Positions 28,881-38,916 of a stretch of DNA of 64,000 nucleotides are shown here, in pieces. The stretch comes from Rahnella sp. AA (GTDB taxonomy: Bacteria; Pseudomonadota; Gammaproteobacteria; Enterobacterales; Enterobacteriaceae): NCBI RefSeq assembly GCF_002834385.1, contig NZ_PITQ01000002.1, positions 558,001-622,000 on the forward strand. The letters run 5' to 3'. Each line of letters opens with the position of its first letter. The stretch's first letter is position 1. The position numbers were made by a program, and so were the translations under genes. The notes under the pieces are model-generated. The model made no database searches. It worked only from the letters and a program-made list of their open reading frames with translations, and was not told the DNA's origin.

Positions 28881-29745
28881 GATTTTCCTCCCGCTCAAGA
28901 CGGTCGTTGTGGCGCTTCAGACGCCATTGCAGGCCGCTTTTCAGAAACAGTGTGACAATCGCCATCAGGGTCAGCAGCGCGGCGGCAGTAAACGCGCCCG
29001 CGGTGTTGTAGTCCTGGTGCAGTAATTCAACCTGTAAAGGCAGCGTGTAGGTTTCGCCACGGATAGAACCGGACACCACCGACACGGCACCGAACTCGCC
29101 AATCGCACGGGCATTGGTCAGCACCACGCCGTACAGCAAAGCCCAGCGGATATTGGGTAACGTCACGCGGCTGAACATCTGCCAGCCGGACGCCCCGAGC
29201 AACACCGCGGCTTCATCTTCATGGCTGCCCTGGCTCAGCATCACCGGCACCAGCTCACGGATAACAAACGGGCAGGTCACGAAAATCGTCACCATCACCA
29301 TGCCCGGCCACGCGAACATAAACTGAATGTTGTGCGCATCGAGCCAGCCGCCGAGCGGGCCGTTGGTGCCGTAGAACAGCAGATACAGCAAACCGGCCAC
29401 CACCGGCGAGACGGCAAACGGGATGTCGATCAGTGTCAGAAGCAGCTGACGCCCCGGGAAGTTAAAGCGCGCCACCAGCCAGGCCAGCAGCGTGCCGAAA
29501 ATCAGGTTCACCGGCACGGTAATCAGCGCCATCAGCACGGTCAGCCAGATGGAATGCAACATGTCGGAATCCGACAGATTCTTCCAGACCGCTGCGATAC
29601 CATCGGAAAACGCCAGCACAAAAATGCTGATCATCGGGATCACCAGCAGCAGGATACAAATCAGCACGCCGGTGCCGATAAGCAGCCATTTAACCCAGTC
29701 GATACGCTGGCGGGTTTCGCCTTCAAAAGCCGGAATATCAGACAT
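28870..29745 (-). CDS. cysW: Sulfate/thiosulfate ABC transporter permease CysW
   Basis: One of the two membrane permeases of the sulfate/thiosulfate importer. The 291 residues (the E. coli length) have six predicted membrane segments and the cytoplasmic EAA loop [21 protein letters not shown], which contacts CysA. Its start codon overlaps the cysT stop by one base (TAATG), and its end overlaps cysA, so the genes are translationally coupled. Confidence 0.96.
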   Translation of the reverse strand: MSDIPAFEGETRQRIDWVKWLLIGTGVLICILLLVIPMISIFVLAFSDGIAAVWKNLSDSDMLHSIWLTVLMALITVPVNLIFGTLLAWLVARFNFPGRQLLLTLIDIPFAVSPVVAGLLYLLFYGTNGPLGGWLDAHNIQFMFAWPGMVMVTIFVTCPFVIRELVPVMLSQGSHEDEAAVLLGASGWQMFSRVTLPNIRWALLYGVVLTNARAIGEFGAVSVVSGSIRGETYTLPLQVELLHQDYNTAGAFTAAALLTLMAIVTLFLKSGLQWRLKRHNDRLEREENHEH

Positions 29746-30575
29746 TACTGGCCTCCCAGACGACGGCCATAACGGCTCTGTAAGGTGTTAATCGCGAACA
29801 GCAACAGCAGCGACGCCGCAAGGATCACCGACGCAATGGCGCTGGCCGCCGGGTAGTCAAACTCCTGCAAGCGGATGAAAATCATCAGCGAGGTCACTTC
29901 GGTCTTCCAGGCAATATTCCCGGCGATGAAAATGACCGCGCCAAATTCCCCCAGGCTGCGGGTGAATGACAGCGCCGTTCCCGCTAGCAGAGAAGGCATC
30001 ACTTCAGGCAACACAACGCGGCGAAAACTCTGCCAGCGGGACGCGCCCAGTGTTTCAGCCGCTTCTTCATATTCCGGGCCTAACTCTTCCAGCACCGGCT
30101 GCACGGTACGCACCACAAATGGAATACTGGTAAATGACATCGCCACAGCGATACCCAGCCATGTATAAGCCACTTTGATATCAAAATGCGCCAGCCACTG
30201 GCCGTAAAATCCCGTGGTGGAAAACAGCCCCGCGAGCGTCAGACCAGCGACAGCAGTAGGCAAAGCGAAAGGCAAATCCATCAGGCCATCAATCAGGCTT
30301 TTGCCCGGGAATTCATAGCGCGTCAGGATCCACGCCATCAGCATGCCGAATAATCCGTTGAAAATACTCGCTACTCCCGCCGCCAGCAGCGTGACTTTAT
30401 AAGCCGCCACCACCTGACCATTGGTGATGACATCCCAGTATTGCGCCAGCGTCATTTGGGAAAGTTGCATCACCAGCGCACTCAGCGGCAGTAATAAAAC
30501 CAGACAGACGAACAGCAGGCTGCTGCCGAGGCTCAGGGTAAATCCGGGTAATACGCGTTTGCTCGTCAACAACAT
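29745..30575 (-). CDS. cysT: Sulfate/thiosulfate ABC transporter permease CysT (CysU)
   Basis: The partner permease to CysW. The 276 residues hold six predicted membrane segments and the EAA loop YEEAAETLGASRWQSFRRVVL. Start and stop codons overlap those of cysP and cysW by one base each (TAATG). The E. coli protein is 277 residues. No anomalies seen. Confidence 0.96.
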   Translation of the reverse strand: MLLTSKRVLPGFTLSLGSSLLFVCLVLLLPLSALVMQLSQMTLAQYWDVITNGQVVAAYKVTLLAAGVASIFNGLFGMLMAWILTRYEFPGKSLIDGLMDLPFALPTAVAGLTLAGLFSTTGFYGQWLAHFDIKVAYTWLGIAVAMSFTSIPFVVRTVQPVLEELGPEYEEAAETLGASRWQSFRRVVLPEVMPSLLAGTALSFTRSLGEFGAVIFIAGNIAWKTEVTSLMIFIRLQEFDYPAASAIASVILAASLLLLFAINTLQSRYGRRLGGQ

Positions 30576-31597
30576 TACTGGTGACCTTGCTCTAACAGTT
30601 TGTCCAGCTCACCGCCGGTACTGAAATGGGTTTCCATCACCTGCGGCCAGCCACCAAATTGATCTTCAACCTTAAACAGTTGAGTCTCCGGGAACTGCCC
30701 TTTTACCGCCGCCATCGCCGTTTTGTCATACACGCGGTAATTAAAACTGGTGATAATTTTTTGCGCCTGCGGGCTCCACAAGTAATTCAGATAATCTTTT
30801 GCTGCTTTCTCCGTGCCGTTTTTCTCGACATTTTTGTCGACCCAGGCCACAGGGAACTCAGCCAGAATGTCGACTTTCGGAACAATGACTTCGTATTTAT
30901 CATCGCCATACTGTTTACGGATATTATTCACTTCTGACTCAAAGCTGATTAACACATCACCCAGACCGCGCTCTACAAACGTGGTAGTTGCGCCGCGGCC
31001 ACCGGTATCAAACACCTGCACGTTCTTCAGGAAACTCGCCATTTTCGCGCGGGTTTGTGCGGTATTCTTGTTGTCTTCGATGTTGTAAGCGCCCCACGCA
31101 CCGAGATAGGTATAGCGGCCATTCCCGGACGTTTTGGGATTCGGGAATACCAGCGCGACACCGGGACGCGCTAAATCATCCCAGCTGTGGATATTTTTGG
31201 GGTTTCCTTTGCGCACCAGAAACGCCATGGTCGAATAAAATGGGGAGCTGTTATTCGGCAGACGGCTTTGCCAGTCAGCGGGGATCAAATTGCCTTTATC
31301 ATGCAGAATCTGGACGTCCGTCACCTGGTTGTAGGTGACTACATCCGCTTTCAGACCTTCCAGAATGGCCAGTGCCTGTTTCGAAGAACCGGCGTGCGAC
31401 TGTTTGATATCCAGCTTGTCGCCGCTATTCTGATCCGCCCACTGTTTCTGGAACGGCGGATTCAGCGCGGCAAAAAGCTCACGAGAGACGTCGTAGGAGC
31501 TGTTCAGCAATTCGGTGGCAGACGCCGCCCCGCTGGTCAGCAAGAGTGCAGCCAGTGAACCTTTCAGCAAATTTCCAGCAAAACCAGTCGTTTTCAT
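30575..31597 (-). CDS. cysP: Periplasmic sulfate/thiosulfate-binding protein CysP
   Basis: The substrate-binding subunit that delivers thiosulfate or sulfate to CysTWA. The 340 residues carry a Sec signal peptide ([15 protein letters not shown]). A two-lobed binding fold with [11 protein letters not shown] and [18 protein letters not shown] matches the family. First gene of the operon. In E. coli CysB activates this promoter under sulfur limitation; the 200-base upstream gap is long enough for such sites, though none was pinpointed. Confidence 0.95.
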   Translation of the reverse strand: MKTTGFAGNLLKGSLAALLLTSGAASATELLNSSYDVSRELFAALNPPFQKQWADQNSGDKLDIKQSHAGSSKQALAILEGLKADVVTYNQVTDVQILHDKGNLIPADWQSRLPNNSSPFYSTMAFLVRKGNPKNIHSWDDLARPGVALVFPNPKTSGNGRYTYLGAWGAYNIEDNKNTAQTRAKMASFLKNVQVFDTGGRGATTTFVERGLGDVLISFESEVNNIRKQYGDDKYEVIVPKVDILAEFPVAWVDKNVEKNGTEKAAKDYLNYLWSPQAQKIITSFNYRVYDKTAMAAVKGQFPETQLFKVEDQFGGWPQVMETHFSTGGELDKLLEQGHQ

Positions 31598-31773
31598 GCT
31601 CAGCCTTAGGTGAATGAACCGATATGCGACGCAAATAATAGCCGCTCAATATCACACAGTGTATTTATAACTGGCAGTCAGGCTGTAACGGTTTTATATA
31701 CCATTTGGTGATTTTCAAGCATGAAAAGCTATAAGGCATTAACAACTAGGGGGAGAAATGCAAGGGGGTACAA

Positions 31774-31800
31774 CAGCGCGCCCAAAAACAGGGCGCGCTG
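31774..31800 (-). terminator. GC-rich hairpin after yfeX
   Basis: The 10-bp perfect stem CAGCGCGCCC/GGGCGCGCTG lies just past the yfeX stop. On the minus strand only TTGT follows, so it is at best a weak Rho-independent terminator. Confidence 0.5.
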
Positions 31801-31806
31801 CGGGAT

Positions 31807-32706
31807 TTAGAGTTCCCGGAGACGGGTCAGGGAAGGTGCGAAATAATAGCTGCCTGTTACCGGGCGGGTGAAGCGCAGCATCGCATCACGCTTGCCATCC
31901 AGATCGCCAAACATACTGAGCAGTTGTTTCTCAATGTTCCACAAACGCGCGGCATAGCTGATGAAATACAGGCCGTGCTCGCCGCTGGCGGTGCCGTAAG
32001 GCAGGCTCTGGCGGAGAATTTTCAGGCCTTTGCCTTCTTCTTTCAGATCCACGCGGCTGACATGGGAAGTTTCAGGGCGCGTTTCCGGATCCAATTCTTC
32101 ATCGGTATCTTTCGTGCGGCCAATCACTTCTTCCTGCTGCTGTACGGAGAAACGCTCCCATTGCACCAGATTATGTTTCCAGCGCTGAACCATCACGTAG
32201 CTTCCGCCTGCGTCCACAGAACCTTCGGGAATGATGGCAACCTGCGCACGGGCGTCGGCTTTCGGATTTTCGGTGCCGTCGACAAAACCGCTGAGGTCAC
32301 GCTCTTCCAGGGCGCGGAAACCGTGGGTTTCTTCTTCAACCACAATCGCGCTGCCAAACGCTTTCAGCGCGGCCTGTGCAAGTGCAAAGTTAACATCGTG
32401 GCGCAGTGACTGAATATGCAATAACACATCACGCTGCGTCGCCGGAGCCAGGCCTTTACCCAACGGGGCGAAAGACTTCAGCTCGTCTGCGCCCTGGTTG
32501 CCGGATAAATCGCGCCAGACATCGTGACCAAACGCCACGACGGCGCCAAGATGGTCGGTGGGAAATTTTTTCTGCATGTCTTCCAGTACGGCCACAAATG
32601 CATGGCAACCCTGCCGCAGCGCATCCAGGTCACCCTGAGCTTTCGCTTCAATATAAATCGCGAAACGGCAATGTTCGGGCAAAATGCCGCTCTGAACCTG
32701 AGTCAT
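31807..32706 (-). CDS. yfeX: Dyp-type peroxidase YfeX
   Basis: A cytosolic haem protein of the dye-decolourising peroxidase family, 299 residues as in E. coli. The distal-side motif [11 protein letters not shown] holds the catalytic aspartate; a His near residue 215 in TSHVSRVDL is in the expected proximal region, and the distal arginine lies in the later half. YfeX oxidises porphyrinogens in vitro; an earlier proposal that it removes iron from haem is disputed. It precedes no gene closely, and yfeY lies upstream, separated by a terminator. Confidence 0.95.
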   Translation of the reverse strand: MTQVQSGILPEHCRFAIYIEAKAQGDLDALRQGCHAFVAVLEDMQKKFPTDHLGAVVAFGHDVWRDLSGNQGADELKSFAPLGKGLAPATQRDVLLHIQSLRHDVNFALAQAALKAFGSAIVVEEETHGFRALEERDLSGFVDGTENPKADARAQVAIIPEGSVDAGGSYVMVQRWKHNLVQWERFSVQQQEEVIGRTKDTDEELDPETRPETSHVSRVDLKEEGKGLKILRQSLPYGTASGEHGLYFISYAARLWNIEKQLLSMFGDLDGKRDAMLRFTRPVTGSYYFAPSLTRLREL

Positions 32707-32753
32707 CTTATCATCCTCGTTTATTTGACCAGAGATATCATACCGGATGTCAG

Positions 32754-32782
32754 TAAAAATGCCTTGCGCGAAGGCAAGGCAT
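32754..32782 (-). terminator. Terminator after yfeY
   Basis: TGCCTTGC/GCAAGGCA with a six-base loop is followed on the minus strand by TTTTT, between yfeY and yfeX. Confidence 0.85.
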
Positions 32783-32812
32783 TGAGGATTTTGCAGACTA
32801 AAAAGTGGGGGT

Positions 32813-33442
32813 TTATTGCGCTGACGTTGCCTGAATAGGATTGGCGCGCCAGATTATTTTGCTAACCTTCCAGTCTTTCAGCGCATCATCAGAAGGCATC
32901 AGCGCCTCAGGGCCATGCCAGATGCCGCTGAAGACATACGTAACGTGAGAACTTTGCGGTGCTTTACACTCTACGTTCTGGGCATCATCGCCCTCACCTT
33001 TACTGCATACATCAAATGCTTTGCTGTAGAGGCTGCTGAACTGAGTACCAATTTTAACGCCCCATTCGCTTTCGACTTTAGGATCGACCACGTCAACACG
33101 CTGCACGTTGCCTTTTGGCTCACCGCTGATCGACATTTTTACGTCTTTGCCATCCATCGCCTGGAAAAAGCTCAGCATCTTTCCGTCACTCATCGACATA
33201 CCGCTACGCAGGCTGTAGTCGCCATTCAGTGCTTCTTTGATGGCCGTTTCTGTCAGTGCCGTACCCGCCGTAATACCGCCAACACCTTTATCACTGACCG
33301 TCAGACTGCTGCTAAACCAGTTAAGCGGATTCATGCTCGACCATGAAAAGCTGGGCCATGACATATTTGACATCGACGAGCAGCCCGAAAGGATCAGCGG
33401 CAGTACCAGCAAAACCGGGCGAACCCGTAGGCGAACAGTCAT
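32813..33442 (-). CDS. yfeY: RpoE-regulated lipoprotein YfeY (DUF1131)
   Basis: A 209-residue lipoprotein of the YfeY/DUF1131 family. AAAGGAGTGTATCGA before the ATG at 33442 fixes the start; the frame extends upstream without support. Lipobox LILSGC places the lipid at about Cys20. The mature part carries [15 protein letters not shown] and the C-terminal [21 protein letters not shown] block, all family hallmarks. In E. coli it is a sigma-E target of unknown function. It follows yfeZ on the same strand. Confidence 0.9.
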   Translation of the reverse strand: MTVRLRVRPVLLVLPLILSGCSSMSNMSWPSFSWSSMNPLNWFSSSLTVSDKGVGGITAGTALTETAIKEALNGDYSLRSGMSMSDGKMLSFFQAMDGKDVKMSISGEPKGNVQRVDVVDPKVESEWGVKIGTQFSSLYSKAFDVCSKGEGDDAQNVECKAPQSSHVTYVFSGIWHGPEALMPSDDALKDWKVSKIIWRANPIQATSAQ

Positions 33443-33589
33443 TCGATACACTCCTTTACTCCCCGTTCCCGTTGGCCGGTGTGGCCTGACGGATAAACCG
33501 GCAGTGAATTTATTATTTAACAATTATTGTTTAGCGCCAGTTCGAGTACTGGCTTTGCGAAAAAGTTCAGCCCGACCAGGGAATATAGG

Positions 33590-34033
33590 TCAGGCAAGGC
33601 GACAAGCGGCATCAAAGCAGGCGCGTAAACGGCGGCTTAACAACCAATAGGCCAGTGCGCCCGCATCCAGCAGAGCCAGAACGATATCGACACCCGAAAT
33701 CGTATCGGTGCTTTGCCAGAGCCCTAATCCTTGCAAGGCAAAAGTGACGAACATTCCTGCCAGCAATAGCCAGTAACCAGCCTGCCAGATACGTGGCCAG
33801 GCGTGGCGACGACCACTGAGAAGAAAAACCAGCGCAGGGGGTAATCCGAGCAGCATGCCAGACCAAAAACTCTGCGGGTCAGGATAAAACAGCTTCAGTA
33901 AATCACTGCCCTGCTGGCGTGACGCACCGGCCATGACAAAAAGTAGCCAGGTTCGCGCTTGTAAAATTAAGATCGTCCAGAACCACAGTGGTAACCGCAA
34001 CACACCGTGATCGTTATAATCATCCGGATTCAT
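33590..34033 (-). CDS. yfeZ: DUF2919 inner-membrane protein YfeZ
   Basis: A small membrane protein of about 147 residues with four hydrophobic segments and the family start motif DDYNDHGVLRLPLWFW. Candidate starts are the ATG at 34033 (preferred on family grounds), ATG at 34048 and TTG at 34075; GAAGGA abuts the ATG at 34048, so the choice is not certain. It precedes yfeY, as in E. coli. Function unknown. Confidence 0.82.
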   Translation of the reverse strand: MNPDDYNDHGVLRLPLWFWTILILQARTWLLFVMAGASRQQGSDLLKLFYPDPQSFWSGMLLGLPPALVFLLSGRRHAWPRIWQAGYWLLLAGMFVTFALQGLGLWQSTDTISGVDIVLALLDAGALAYWLLSRRLRACFDAACRLA

Positions 34034-34198
34034 AAAATGGGAACACATTCCTTCAGATAAAGTGAAATTAAACAATAATCAACACAGCTTAAGAAACTGT
34101 TAAGAACAATCTGCTTTACTGTTTCTCAGGACGGCAACACTAATAACGGTGTCATAATTGCCGGCACCCTGGAAACGTTAATTTAAGGACGACCTATT

Positions 34199-34600
34199 AT
34201 GATGAAGAAGATTACTCTGGCAACCCTCATTGCACTTTGCTCGACAGCGGCTTTTGCAGAACAGTCGGGAGGATTTAACGGCCCGTCGGCGCAAGAGGCT
34301 CAAACGCAGCCAGCCACTCAGGGTGGTTTCACTGGTACCACACCGCTCAGTACGGTGAAAGATGCACAGACAATGAAAGATGATCAATGGATCATGCTCG
34401 AGGGTTTCCTCGATCAACGTGTCGATCATGATAAATACATTTTCCGCGATAATACTGGCACCCTCAATGTCGAAATTGACGGTAAACGCTGGCAGGGGCA
34501 AAACGTCTCGCCAAAAGATAAAATCCGCATTGAAGGCAAAGTCGATAAAGACTGGAACTCTGTTGAGGTAGACGTAAAAACCGTCAAAATCATCCAGTAA
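34199..34600 (+). CDS. YgiW/YdeI-type BOF family periplasmic protein
   Basis: A 133-residue exported protein with a Sec signal peptide (KKITLATLIALCSTAAFA), a Gly/Gln-rich linker (about 21-50), and a bacterial OB-fold (BOF) domain with STVKDAQTMKDDQWIMLEG, DKYIFRDNTG and LNVEIDGKRW. Relatives are stress-inducible periplasmic proteins (peroxide, cadmium, polymyxin). The function of this copy is not established. Either of two adjacent ATGs may start it. It ends at a strong terminator. Confidence 0.88.
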   Translation: MMKKITLATLIALCSTAAFAEQSGGFNGPSAQEAQTQPATQGGFTGTTPLSTVKDAQTMKDDQWIMLEGFLDQRVDHDKYIFRDNTGTLNVEIDGKRWQGQNVSPKDKIRIEGKVDKDWNSVEVDVKTVKIIQ

Positions 34601-34613
34601 ACTCTGAATGTAA

Positions 34614-34649
34614 AAAAGCCCCGACAGTGATGAATCCGTCGGGGCTTTT
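34614..34649. terminator. Bidirectional terminator
   Basis: AAAAGCCCCGAC pairs with GTCGGGGCTTTT around a 12-base loop, between the BOF-domain gene and the convergent ypeA. Confidence 0.88.
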
Positions 34650-34666
34650 ATTCGGGAAAACCGGGT

Positions 34667-35092
34667 TCAGTATTCCTGATCTTCAATCAGACGCTTGCCG
34701 AGCAATAACGTATCTGAAATCTCGTAACCCAGTTTTTCGTACATGCTGACTACCGCATCATTTTCGGCACGCACCATTAAATTCATTTTAGGGCAGCCGC
34801 GTGCAATCAGTTTCTTTTCAAGACGATTGACCAGTGCATTGGCTATCCCGCGCCCGCGGTAATCCGGATGAACCCCCAGATAGTTCGCAGAACCACGGTG
34901 GCCATCGTACCCGCCCATCAAAGTACCCACCACTTCACCACCCACTTCCGCCACGAGAAAGAACTCCGGGCTGTGGTTTATTTTGCGCTCAATATCCAGT
35001 TCAGGGTCATTCCACGGGCGCAGCAAATCACATCGTTCCCAGAGGGTCAGGACTTCTTCAAAATCTTCTTGACGGTATACGCGAATTTCCAT
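34667..35092 (-). CDS. ypeA: GNAT-family acetyltransferase YpeA
   Basis: A GCN5-related N-acetyltransferase of 141 residues, the E. coli YpeA length. The acetyl-CoA-binding motif is [17 protein letters not shown] (motif A, RGRGIA). A GTG three bases upstream could extend the protein by one residue, but the ATG at 35092 gives the conserved [14 protein letters not shown]. The substrate is unknown. In E. coli ypeA precedes amiA, as it does here with opposite strand. Confidence 0.93.
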   Translation of the reverse strand: MEIRVYRQEDFEEVLTLWERCDLLRPWNDPELDIERKINHSPEFFLVAEVGGEVVGTLMGGYDGHRGSANYLGVHPDYRGRGIANALVNRLEKKLIARGCPKMNLMVRAENDAVVSMYEKLGYEISDTLLLGKRLIEDQEY

Positions 35093-35371
35093 CACTGTTC
35101 GCCGCTGTTAATAGGGGTTTATGTAATTATCGCGTGATCTGCTTGATACGCAACACCAAAATAGCAGATTGTGCAGTTTACGGTTCTCTTGCCAGCCGAT
35201 CAGCAAGCATATAAAAGAAGAGGCAAATCATTATCTAAACGAATATTTACTCGCCAATATATTCATATACGACACAATATTCATAAAAAGTAATAGTTAT
35301 CAGATCGAAACTATAAAAAAGATACTCTATAACATAGGGCATTCTGCATTTTTTATGACGGTAATGGACTG

Positions 35372-36256
35372 ATGTTAAATCCTCTGAACAAATTTCTGCA
35401 TTTCCAGCCTCTTCCTGCCGCCGCGACTCGTCGCCAGTTATTGCTTTCCGGGCTCGGTTTAGCGATTGCCGCGTTTGGCTCCCGCTCCGCCAGCGCGGCT
35501 CAGCAGGAACACATTACAAAATCCGCACCAGCCCCCAAACCGCCAGGCTCGAAAAAATTGGTGATGATTGACCCCGGCCACGGCGGCATCGATTCCGGGG
35601 CTGTAGGCCATGAAGGTTCAGAAGAAAAACACGTGGTGCTGGAGATTGCTAACTACGTGCGTGAATTCCTTGGCGAACAAAGCCATATTGAAGTCAGGCT
35701 GACCCGAGACTCCGACCATTTTATTCCACTGTATCAGCGCGTTGAACTGGCACATCAGCATCAGGCAGATCTATTCGTGTCAATTCATGCTGATGGCTAC
35801 ACCAGCCCGAGCGCTTCCGGCGCTTCCGTTTTTGCGCTGTCCAACCGCGGTGCAAGCAGCGCAATGGCGCGCTACATGTCGAAAAAAGAAAACGATGCCG
35901 ACCTGGTCGCTGGCGCGAAATATGCCCAGGAAGACAACAATTACCTGCAACAAATCATGTTTGATCTGGTGCAAACTGACACCATCAAAAATAGCCTGAC
36001 GCTCGGCCATCACGTACTCGACCGGATCCGCCCGATCCACCATCTGCACAGCCAGCAGACAGAACAGGCCGCGTTCGCCGTACTGAAATCGCCATCAATT
36101 CCTTCGATTTTGGTAGAAACCTCGTTTATCACTAACCATCAGGAAGAACAGTTACTCAGCACGACCGCTTTCCGCCGTGAGATTGCTCAGGCTATCTCAC
36201 AAGGCATCGTAAATTTCTTCAGTTATTTCGACGCCAACGAGCGTAAGCCACGATAA
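35372..36256 (+). CDS. amiA: N-acetylmuramoyl-L-alanine amidase AmiA
   Basis: A periplasmic zinc amidase that cleaves septal peptidoglycan during daughter-cell separation. The N-terminus has a twin-arginine signal (ATRRQLLLSGLGLAI...SASA), then an Amidase_3 domain (about 58-285) with metal ligands in DPGHGG, E in GSEEKHVV, and SIHADGY. The 294-residue length is close to E. coli AmiA (289). The activator-regulated blocking-helix region (about 180-210) is present. No strong Shine-Dalgarno motif is seen. hemF follows on the same strand, as in E. coli. Confidence 0.95.
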   Translation: MLNPLNKFLHFQPLPAAATRRQLLLSGLGLAIAAFGSRSASAAQQEHITKSAPAPKPPGSKKLVMIDPGHGGIDSGAVGHEGSEEKHVVLEIANYVREFLGEQSHIEVRLTRDSDHFIPLYQRVELAHQHQADLFVSIHADGYTSPSASGASVFALSNRGASSAMARYMSKKENDADLVAGAKYAQEDNNYLQQIMFDLVQTDTIKNSLTLGHHVLDRIRPIHHLHSQQTEQAAFAVLKSPSIPSILVETSFITNHQEEQLLSTTAFRREIAQAISQGIVNFFSYFDANERKPR

Positions 36257-36260
36257 CCTT

Positions 36261-36324
36261 CATCCTTCGGGCCGCAGATGCTCCCGCTTGCCGCCTTCCT
36301 GCAACTCGAATGATTTTGGGTATA
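36261..36324. repeat. Partial ERIC element between amiA and hemF
   Basis: The segment ending CTTGCCGCCTTCCTGCAACT then CGAATGATTTTGGGTAT matches the terminal third of the complete ERIC copy at 37785-37903 almost base for base, while its left part (CATCCTTCGGGCCGCAGATG) is a shortened version of the other terminus. It is a deleted ERIC in the amiA-hemF gap. Confidence 0.75.
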
Positions 36325-36369
36325 TAATAACAGCCACTTTTCTATCATTCAGCGCCCGCAAGGCGCTGA

Positions 36370-37331
<962 letters not shown>

Positions 37332-37332
<1 letters not shown>

Positions 37333-37781
37333 TGCAAATCTGGGTTGATGCCGATGCCTGTCCGAACGTAATCAAAGAAGTGCTATTCCGCGCCGCCGAA
37401 CGCACCGGCATGATGGTGACGCTGGTGGCGAACCAGACGATCCGCACACCACCGTCGAAATTCCTGCGAACCCTGCGCGTCGAAGCGGGTTTTGACGTCG
37501 CCGATAACGAAATCGTCAAACGCACCGAACCCGGTGATCTGGTGGTCACTGCGGATATTCCGCTGGCGGCGGAAGTCATCGAAAAAGGGGGCGTAGCGCT
37601 GAACCCGCGCGGCGAGCGTTACACTACGGAAACCATCAAAGAGCGCCTGAACATGCGCGATTTCATGGACACCATGCGCGCCAGCGGCGTGCAAACCGGC
37701 GGACCGCCTGCGCTTAATCAACGTGACCGCCAGCAATTCGCCAATGAACTGGATAAGTGGCTGCAACAGGCCAAACGCTAA
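37332..37781 (+). CDS. YaiI/YqxD family protein (DUF188)
   Basis: A 149-residue protein of the YaiI/YqxD family, PIN-like fold, UPF0178 group. Start signature [17 protein letters not shown] with conserved acids, and [16 protein letters not shown], fit a metal-binding nuclease-like fold; activity is unproven. The ATG overlaps the hemF stop (TGATG), so translation is coupled. A longer frame from 37152 lies inside hemF and is not used. Confidence 0.92.
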
Positions 37782-37784
37782 AAT

Positions 37785-37903
37785 CCCCGTCATACTTCGA
37801 GTTGCAGATGCGTTGGCTACGTTCACTCACCCGAATCACTGACTCATGTCAGCTCATCGGGTTCGCTCGCTTGCCGCCTTCCTGCAACTCGAATTATTTA
37901 GGG
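37785..37903. repeat. Complete ERIC (IRU) element
   Basis: About 119 bases from CCCCGTCATACTTCGAGTTG to CAACTCGAATTATTTAGGG, with imperfect inverted termini (TTCGAGTTGCAG against CTGCAACTCGAA) and the typical inner CGTTGGCTACGTTCACTCACC and ACTCATGTCAGCTCAT blocks. This is the enterobacterial repetitive intergenic consensus family. It fills the space between the YaiI-type gene and the nucleoside hydrolase and ends just ten bases before the latter's Shine-Dalgarno motif. Confidence 0.88.
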
Positions 37904-37923
37904 AATTGATAAGAGAGGGAATA

Positions 37924-38871
37924 ATGGCCAAAAAGATCATACTGGATTGCGATCCGGGGCACGACGATGCCATCGCGATGTTACTCGCCCACGGGAATCC
38001 GGATATCGAACTGCTCGCCGTCACCACCGTGGTCGGCAATCAGACGTTGGAAAAAGTCACCCGTAATGCGCTGGCCGTTGCCCGCGTCATCAACCTGACC
38101 GGCGTCCCGTTTGCCGCAGGAGCCACCCGCCCGCTGGTACGGCAAATCGAAGTGGCCGGCGAAATCCACGGAGAATCCGGCCTTGATGGCCCGGTTTTAC
38201 CGGAAGCGGCCATCACGCTTGAACCCGTTCATGCCATCGATCTGATCATTGATTTGATCATGTCGCATCCGCCAAAAACCATCACGCTGGTCCCGACCGG
38301 CGGCCTGACCAATATCGCCATGGCCGTGCGAAAAGAGCCGCGCATCGCCGAACGCGTGAAAGAAGTCGTACTGATGGGCGGCGGTTACCATGTGGGTAAC
38401 TGGAGCGCCGTGGCTGAATTCAATATCAAGATTGATCCCGAAGCCGCGCACATCGTTTTCAACGAAAAATGGCCGCTGACCATGGTCGGGTTAGATCTCA
38501 CACATCAGGCATTAGCGACACCTGAAGTGGCTGCGCGAATTGCCGCCGTCGGCACGCAACCGGCGAAGTTTGTGGGTGAGTTGCTCGATTTCTTCGGCCT
38601 GAGCTACAAAGACCGCCAGGGCTTTGATTCCCCGCCGGTTCACGATCCGTGCGCGGTGGCCTATGTTATCGACCCTAACGTTATGACCGTACAAAAAGTC
38701 CCGGTTGATATTGAGCTTACCGGTACACTCACGCTTGGTATGACGGTAGCGGACTTCCGTTCACCGCCGCCATCGGATTGCCACACGCAGGTCGCGGTTA
38801 AGCTCGATCATCAGCGTTTCTGGGATTTAATCGTCGATGCGCTCGAACGTATCGGCGAAGTGAAATACTGA
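37924..38871 (+). CDS. Ribonucleoside hydrolase (RihA/RihB-like)
   Basis: Hydrolyses N-glycosidic bonds of ribonucleosides for salvage. The 315 residues have the calcium-binding N-terminal DCDPGHDDAIAML, the central VLMGGG.. with NWSAVAEFNIKIDPEAA, and active-site His in PVHDPCAVAY. The ATG at 37924 is preceded by GAGAGGGA; an upstream ATG lies in the ERIC repeat and is rejected. Sequence is nearer the pyrimidine-preferring RihA/RihB group than RihC, but specificity cannot be read from sequence. Confidence 0.9.
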   Translation: MAKKIILDCDPGHDDAIAMLLAHGNPDIELLAVTTVVGNQTLEKVTRNALAVARVINLTGVPFAAGATRPLVRQIEVAGEIHGESGLDGPVLPEAAITLEPVHAIDLIIDLIMSHPPKTITLVPTGGLTNIAMAVRKEPRIAERVKEVVLMGGGYHVGNWSAVAEFNIKIDPEAAHIVFNEKWPLTMVGLDLTHQALATPEVAARIAAVGTQPAKFVGELLDFFGLSYKDRQGFDSPPVHDPCAVAYVIDPNVMTVQKVPVDIELTGTLTLGMTVADFRSPPPSDCHTQVAVKLDHQRFWDLIVDALERIGEVKY

Positions 38872-38883
38872 GTCAAGCGGTAA

Positions 38884-38911
38884 AAAGCGGGCACCCTTTG
38901 ATGCCCGCTTT
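38884..38911. terminator. Bidirectional terminator between the nucleoside hydrolase and maeB
   Basis: AAAGCGGGCA and TGCCCGCTTT form a 10-bp stem with an eight-base loop between convergent genes. Confidence 0.85.
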
Positions 38912-38916
38912 GTCAT

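Noticed and set aside
37846-37923. An upstream extension of the nucleoside hydrolase
   Set aside because: It would be encoded by the ERIC repeat. The ATG at 37924 has its own GAGAGGGA Shine-Dalgarno motif and gives the normal family N-terminus.
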